The position numbers and the translations under genes are program-made. The notes below the pieces were generated by a model. That model was not told the origin of the DNA. It searched no databases and was given only the letters and a program-made list of their open reading frames with translations. From positions 15,830,501 through 15,894,500 of the forward strand of contig CM038908.1 in NCBI GenBank assembly GCA_021904315.1: a DNA stretch of 64,000 nt, written 5' to 3'. This document shows positions 58,485-64,000 of the stretch, piece by piece (position 1 is the first letter of the stretch; every line of letters begins with the position of its first letter). The stretch is from Sphagnum magellanicum (Eukaryota > Streptophyta > Sphagnopsida > Sphagnales > Sphagnaceae).

Positions 58485-59720
58485 GGGTAGACCCTAAACC
58501 TTAAACGTTGCACTATACAAGAAAAAAACCATGAACCCAAACCTTAAACCCTAATAACATTACACCTTAAACCTTCTCTCCATGCCCCTCTCTCTTTTAA
58601 ACCCTAATAACATTACATTTTAAACCTTTTTTTTGTGTCCCTCTATTTCTATCAAACTCTAATAATATTACATTAAAAACCCTATCTTTGTGTCCATTTT
58701 TCTTTCTCTAAACACTTTACTATATAAGAAAAAAACCCTAAAGGGTAAACTGTAAACTGTACACCTTGCTCTATACAAGAAAAAAAAACAAAATCCTATA
58801 ACCTTATAGACTTTCACCCTATAACACAAAACCCTAAACCCTAGTCACATTGAACTTTAAACCCCACAACACAAAATTTTAAACCCTACAGACTTTCACC
58901 CTATAACATAAAACCCAAAACCTTAATCACATTAAACCTTACACACATAACCCCTAAATCCTACATCCTAAACCTTAAACCCTACACCCTACACCCTACA
59001 ACACATTAAACCCCACAATATTAATCCTTAAACCTTAAACCTTGTAAACCTTAAATCTTAAACACTGTGACCCTACATTGAACCCTACACAATATAACAC
59101 AAAAACCTAAACACCACAACATTAAACCTTAGAACCCTAAACCACATTAAACCCTAAACCCTACAAACATTTAACCCTACACCTAACAATCATAACCTTT
59201 AAACCTTAAACCTTACACCTGACAATAATAAACTTTAAACCTTGCACTTTGCAACAATAAACTTTAAACCCTACAAACATTGAACCCTAACAACAATAAC
59301 CCTTAAACCCTACAAACATTTAACCTTCCAAACATTGAACCTTGCACCTAACAACATTAAACTTTAAACCATGCAAACATTTAGCCTTCCAAACATTGAA
59401 CCCTACACTTGACCACAATATGCCTTCAACCTTGTAAACATTGAACCCTACATTTGACAACAATAACCCTTAAACCCTATAAGCATTTAACTTGCCAAAC
59501 ATTGAACCCTACACCTAACAATAGTAAACCTTAAACCTCAAACCCTAAACCTTACACCCTACACCCTAGACGACAAAACTCTAAAGTTCCCTAAACACTT
59601 TGCCATACAACACAAAACCCTAGAGACAATGAACCCTACACCTTACAAAACAAAACCTTAAACCCTAACCACATTCCACCTTGAAAATTATAACCAAAAA
59701 CCTTACACCCTACATGCATT
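58485..59720. repeat. Degenerate CCCTAAA (telomere-type) repeat, about 1.2 kb
   Basis: CCCTAAAC, CCTTAAAC, CCCTACA and AACATT words recur continuously, almost all in the C-rich orientation. Longer local units (AACCCTACAAACATTGAACC-like, about 35-45 bases) appear from 59150 to 59520. It is more degenerate than a true telomere and reads as an interstitial or subtelomeric satellite. Confidence 0.85.
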
Positions 59721-62682
59721 TTCATAGATGATTTGCAAACATAAAAATCAACGTTGTCAAAGTACAAGAATAAATAAACTATATATTTCATTAAAAAAAA
59801 ACCTCATTTCATTTAGGAATTCATGTTATACAAACTTTCTTCCAAGATATTATTACACTAGTATTTTCCTTTAATAATTTAGACATACATCAATGAGTCA
59901 TTCAATCCATATAATCTATCCACATTATTTATAAATGAAACATAAATGAACTATATCTATAATACATAAAATAAATGTTTTAATATTAGTGATTTTAATA
60001 AATTTGAATTCTAATTTTAATAAAATATAGTTGAAACATACCAATATTTAATATTAAAATATTAATTAATTCAGTAAATTTATATGCTTCTTGCATCTTA
60101 TTCAATTTTATTAAAGTATATATTATTTTTTCCATGAAAACTTTTTAATGTATGAAATTCTATTTTTCTTCACATAAAATGTTGAAATCTGGATGATAAT
60201 ATGTTATCCATTATTTAAAGATAAATTAAGAAAAACTCTTATATTATTTATTTAAATGTAGAATATTAATTCCATTAATCATCATAAAAGTTCTTCTATT
60301 ATATTGTTTATATGCTATAGTACATTCAAAACATTTTAAAATATTAGCCTAATTCTCAAAACCCTAAAACTTGTAATTTAAAATTAATTTTCAATAGTTC
60401 TACATTACAATGTAACATTTGCGAAAAGAGGGGGTTGGTCCACATGGAATCCCAACATTGTGAGAAGCACATACCTTTTCCATCATTATTGCGTAGAGTG
60501 GAGACTCAACTTTCAACATTCAACATAGTTGGAGAGAGGTGGGAGTTAGGTTGGTAAAAACTCTAGACAAAATTCTTATAATGGGCAATCATAGGCGGGA
60601 AACAAATGAGAGTGAGAGCATGGGTTTTAGTGTTCTTTGCGATGTCATCAGGGTGATACTATATTCATTTGATGTAGATGAAATCAAGGATGTGGAGCTT
60701 TGGAATAGATTTAGAGAAGCACAACCAAGTCCAAACAGAAGGGGTTCGGCAATTGCCAATGACCATTTGTAATGGAACATCTTTCTCATTTTGATAGAGG
60801 AGCACACCATTGAAGCTCACTTATGAATGCCTCTTTCTACAATGGAGCAAACTCTTCATGCATTCATTAATAACCTTCATCCATGTACTCCTTTTTTTTC
60901 CACAACTTCTTATCACATCGCAGGTTCAACATCCTACATTGTTTTAGGGTTACAACATTTAATGTCAAAATATACAATGGCCTTGTATTATAGTGAGGAA
61001 AATGAATTCAACAATGTCTAGGGTTTAACGAATCTTTTTTAGAGAGTGTGTAATCTAGTGTGCATTCTTTTTATTGTGATTGCAGCATCAATTTACGAAT
61101 ACACTTGTCCTAGAAATAAAATAGAACCAAGATTCATGAAATAGCAAATAGGATTGTCCTAGAAAACAAATATTAGTGGTATGATTGTAGTCATCTCCAA
61201 ATTTCTTGCAAATAAAACCAAAATGAAATTACTTGTTCATTCCTTGAATTCTAACTACTCCATAATTTTGCATTTTGAAGGGTGCCAAAATAGGATATCA
61301 CATATCCATTTCGTCTGCAAACCCTATCCAAATTTGCTTTCATCATTTTTTACTTCTTACCATTCTTGCATTTTCACAATTAAATCCTAATTCGTTTTTA
61401 ATGTGATCGAACAAGGATCCTAATCAATAAATTTATTTTGGCACAAAATCCCCAGAAGGCCACACAGCTTTTTAAAAAGGTAGTATTGTGTTGCAAATTC
61501 CTTTTTGTACTAAAAAAATCACCAAATTGCTACAGAAAACTGTTTTTTTTTTTTTTTTTTTTTTTGTTTAGGTAGTTGTCACCACATTCATGTCTACTGG
61601 CTACACATTTGAGAGTTCTCTACAAAACAGTCACCAGTTAAGTCAATATCTGCCTAGGGTTGCTCACCACCACGGCTTCATGCAATTGGGGGAAAAAGAC
61701 GCTGATCTTAATACGCTCAGAAAAGATTTTTTTAATATGGTCAAACAAGGATTCTAAAATTGAGGACACAAATTGATCAAATTGAGATCTTAAATTAGTT
61801 GGATTTGAAAAGCAATTTTGAGGGGAGGGGGTTGGAAAGTCAGCCTTTAAAAATTTGGGTACCCATCTTTAAACAGCTTTTCAAGGCACCTTAAATAGGA
61901 CAGGTTGACACCTTAGTTAGTTTAGAATGACATCTTTATTAGTTTAGGTTGTCATCTTAAACAACGGATTCTATTTCTTAAATCACAACTTCATCATATT
62001 GTATGGCTTTTAAAACACCCCTAACCTCTTGCATTCTCAAAAAGATTTGAACAATTATAGAGGGCAAAAGTAGGATGCGGTTTAGGGTGCATTAACATTA
62101 TTGGGTGCCTCTACCTTAGCATCCCAAGACACTTAAAATATACCTCCTTACTGAAGATGTGCTTCTTTACACTTGCACCAAGCCTGCTATTATGTAAGGT
62201 GAAGTAGAATATACCTGGGTTAATGTGAAGAATCAGCACATCCCTTCAACTACAATCTGCACATTAGTGGTCCGGGGATCATGGGCTTGTCAACACGTCA
62301 TAGGATCCACTTCGATGGTACTGACTGCTTCCAGGTGCATTGCAGCTCTGTAGCAAGAGCCCTGTTTTCTACAATGGCATTTAACAAAACTGTGACCCAA
62401 TTAAAAAATGTACTGTCTGTAATCAAGGTTCATCATCACATTCAACACTGAAAAAAAACCCATAATGTCAGGTAACCTACCCTGTGTTCTTGCTATTTTG
62501 AAACTAGTAACAGTAACAATCCAGATCAATAGGGACTGTCCAATATCAACTTCAATCAATTGATTTCAATTGCTGATGAGTGCATGGCTATGTTTCTGTA
62601 CTTGTCATTTGGGACTCTCATTGGTTACCTTATGGGAACTGATTTTCTTGTCAACTGTACTTCCGTACTTCACCGTTCAACA
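59721..62682. other. About 3 kb, AT-rich, no recognised gene
   Basis: Region 59720-60420 is extremely AT-rich. Region 61435-61715 is a copy of the dispersed repeat also at 7665-7905, with a T23 run at 61543-61565. The last few hundred bases before 62683 probably include the 3' untranslated region of the RecX-family gene. I see no supported coding sequence. Confidence 0.45.
61435..61715 (+). repeat. Dispersed repeat, second copy (first at 7665-7905)
   Basis: Both copies share TTTTTGT(A/C)AC...CAAATTG-TA-AGAAAA, then CACATTCATG-CTRCTGGCTAC and ACATTTRAGAGTTCT, then CTAGGG-TGCT-CAC and GGCTTCATGCA in the same order and orientation. Confidence 0.75.
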
Positions 62683-64000
62683 CTACTTCTCAAGTGACTT
62701 CAAAATTTCAGAAATCACAGACCAGGGGAATCCCCGGCGCTGTAGCCATCCAATCATTCGTCGCTTCCGAGCTTCATTAGAAATGTTACCTCCCCGACCC
62801 CATTGCCGCCTTGCCTGCAGCAGAAGATGCTCACTTGCATCCTTGGTCATACCCCACCGCCCTTCCTCATCTTCATCTTCCTCTCTGTTCCCCAGCTCTT
62901 GACTCTGGAACACCTTGTGAAGAGCTTTTTCAACATCATCTTGAGCCACCCCTCGTTTTCGAAGCTCCTGATGAAACCAAAACATCTTTCAGGAACAAAA
63001 GACCAGTGAACTCCTCACAACTGTTCTCACACAATCACCTTGATCACAGTCTCTATGAGATTTGTCAAAGGAGAAGAGGGGAAAGTTGATCATTGTGCCT
63101 CACCAGTTTCAACCGCTGGGGGCCCCAGCTTGCAGCTCGCCATCTAGAACGTGCAAAACCTTCTGCATAGTCCAGATCACACTGCAACCCACTGCAATGA
63201 CCACACAGCAGTCATCATTTTCTTGAACTGATTATTCTTTAAAATACACTTACAGAATCTGAAGAAGTGCTCAGAAAAACTCACCATCTTTGAAGGTCAG
63301 CTATGGTAGATTCAATGATATCTGATGATATGCTTTTGCTTGCCATCTTCAGCCTTAATTTGGCAGCTGTCTGTGGCCTGCAATGCCCACAGCACAGAAA
63401 AAATAAAGTCAGATACTCTTTGACAAATGAAGCCTAATTTATCATCTCCTGTTTTTCCAAAGTTGTACCTTCATGAAGGACTACAACCTAGATGGTGAAC
63501 CCTAGAATGAGAGGAACGGATATCCAAATTGTGATGAAAGCTGAAACCCTAAACCCTACAACAAACAACTCCATGCCTAAATCAGAAAACTTCCATCAGA
63601 GAAGCAATCAAACACTTCAACACAGAACCCACATTTGATAACCCACCCTCAATTTGTGCATCAAAAGGCTTACGCTGTTGCAAGTAGCCGAATACTGTAG
63701 TTTTTTGCAGTAGATTTTTCTTTCATTCTGACCTTGTCTTCTTCTGAAAGTTGATCCATATCCAGGTGTCCATCTCCAAGCTCCCCAACCACAGTAGTCA
63801 GATCATCAAGTGGCAGGCCCTCAAATTTGCGACCATCGCCAAAGAAGACATTAGAGAATGCAATCTGCTTCATTGATTCTTCTCTCTTTGGTTGAGAAGA
63901 TGGACACCTTGCTGCGGAAGAGAGCTCAACTATTGAGGCTGCTGCTATCCCTGTCTGAAACCTGGTTGCAGGGTGCAAATATTCACAATCCCCTCCTCCT
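62683..64000 (-). CDS. RecX-family regulatory protein, four 3' exons (5' end beyond window)
   Basis: Minus-strand exons are 64000(or beyond)-63674, 63377-63285, 63191-63104 and 62967-62683 (stop TAG). All borders are GT...AG and the phases fit (2, 2, 0). The last three exons encode three RecX helical repeats: TAAKLRLKMASKSISSDIIE, then LDYAEGFARSRWRAASWGPQ with RLKLELRKRGVAQDDVEKAL, and finally EHLLLQARRQWGRGG with RRMIGWLQRRGFPWSVISEI. An acidic EEDEDEE insert separates the second and third repeats. Plant RecX-like proteins are nuclear-encoded and usually organelle-targeted. Bacterial RecX inhibits RecA, so control of organellar RecA recombinases is the inferred role. The 5'-most exon (visible residues end SIRLLATA) has an acidic DDLTTVVGELGDGHLDMDQL stretch and no visible start codon. 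Introns are 296, 93 and 136 bases. Confidence 0.92.

Overview
The window reads as nuclear DNA of a land plant. The evidence is a VQ-motif protein gene, plastid-type and RecX-type genes split by short GT...AG introns, plant Ty3/gypsy, CACTA and Harbinger remains, and TTTAGGG-type telomere words scattered through AT-rich DNA. Short introns, many decayed repeats and a non-LTR reverse transcriptase tail would suit a spore-bearing plant (bryophyte, lycophyte or fern), but the species cannot be fixed from the sequence alone.

Only four stretches look like functional genes. (1) 1-722: the 3' end of an unrecognised two-exon gene. (2) 28492-29841: an intact, intronless 449-residue VQ-motif protein rich in Ser/Thr-Pro sites, with upstream ORFs in its leader. 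(3) 32687-34836, minus strand: a six-exon gene for a DUF493 (YbeD-like), probably plastid-targeted protein; the four 3' exons are clear and the two 5' exons are modelled. (4) 62683 to beyond 64000, minus strand: the 3' four exons of a RecX-family gene. These regions are also the GC-richer islands of the window.

The rest is repeats and decayed mobile DNA. From 1 to 5 kb there are minisatellites of 52, 80 and 33 bp plus interstitial telomere words. A decayed but nearly complete Ty3/gypsy retrotransposon with both LTRs lies at 9.3-17.7 kb. Regions 17.7-27.9 kb hold AT-rich DNA with homopolymer runs and dispersed repeats. At 35.0-35.6 kb a 55-bp minisatellite lies just upstream of the DUF493 gene, followed by a non-LTR element tail, a diverged solo LTR (37.1-38.1 kb) and a decayed ORF (38.9-40.1 kb). 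At 42.8-43.7 kb there is an inverted-repeat element holding a 93-bp tandem array, and at 44.5-46.3 kb a non-autonomous CACTA element with a 3-bp target duplication. A Harbinger transposase fragment at 46.7-47.0 kb precedes a minus-strand tandem set of decayed FCP1/NIF-type phosphatase-like copies (47.9-50.8 kb). At 54.8-55.96 kb lies an array of about 22 hairpin-forming palindromes. The same palindrome core is also scattered through the FCP1-like region. A solo LTR (57.5-58.4 kb) abuts about 1.2 kb of degenerate CCCTAAA-type repeat.

The most unusual item is the palindrome family of 47-56 kb. Next are the repeated TGCAATACCCGCAT-type core that recurs in several arrays of different period and orientation, and the two compact inverted-repeat elements that each carry their own minisatellite.
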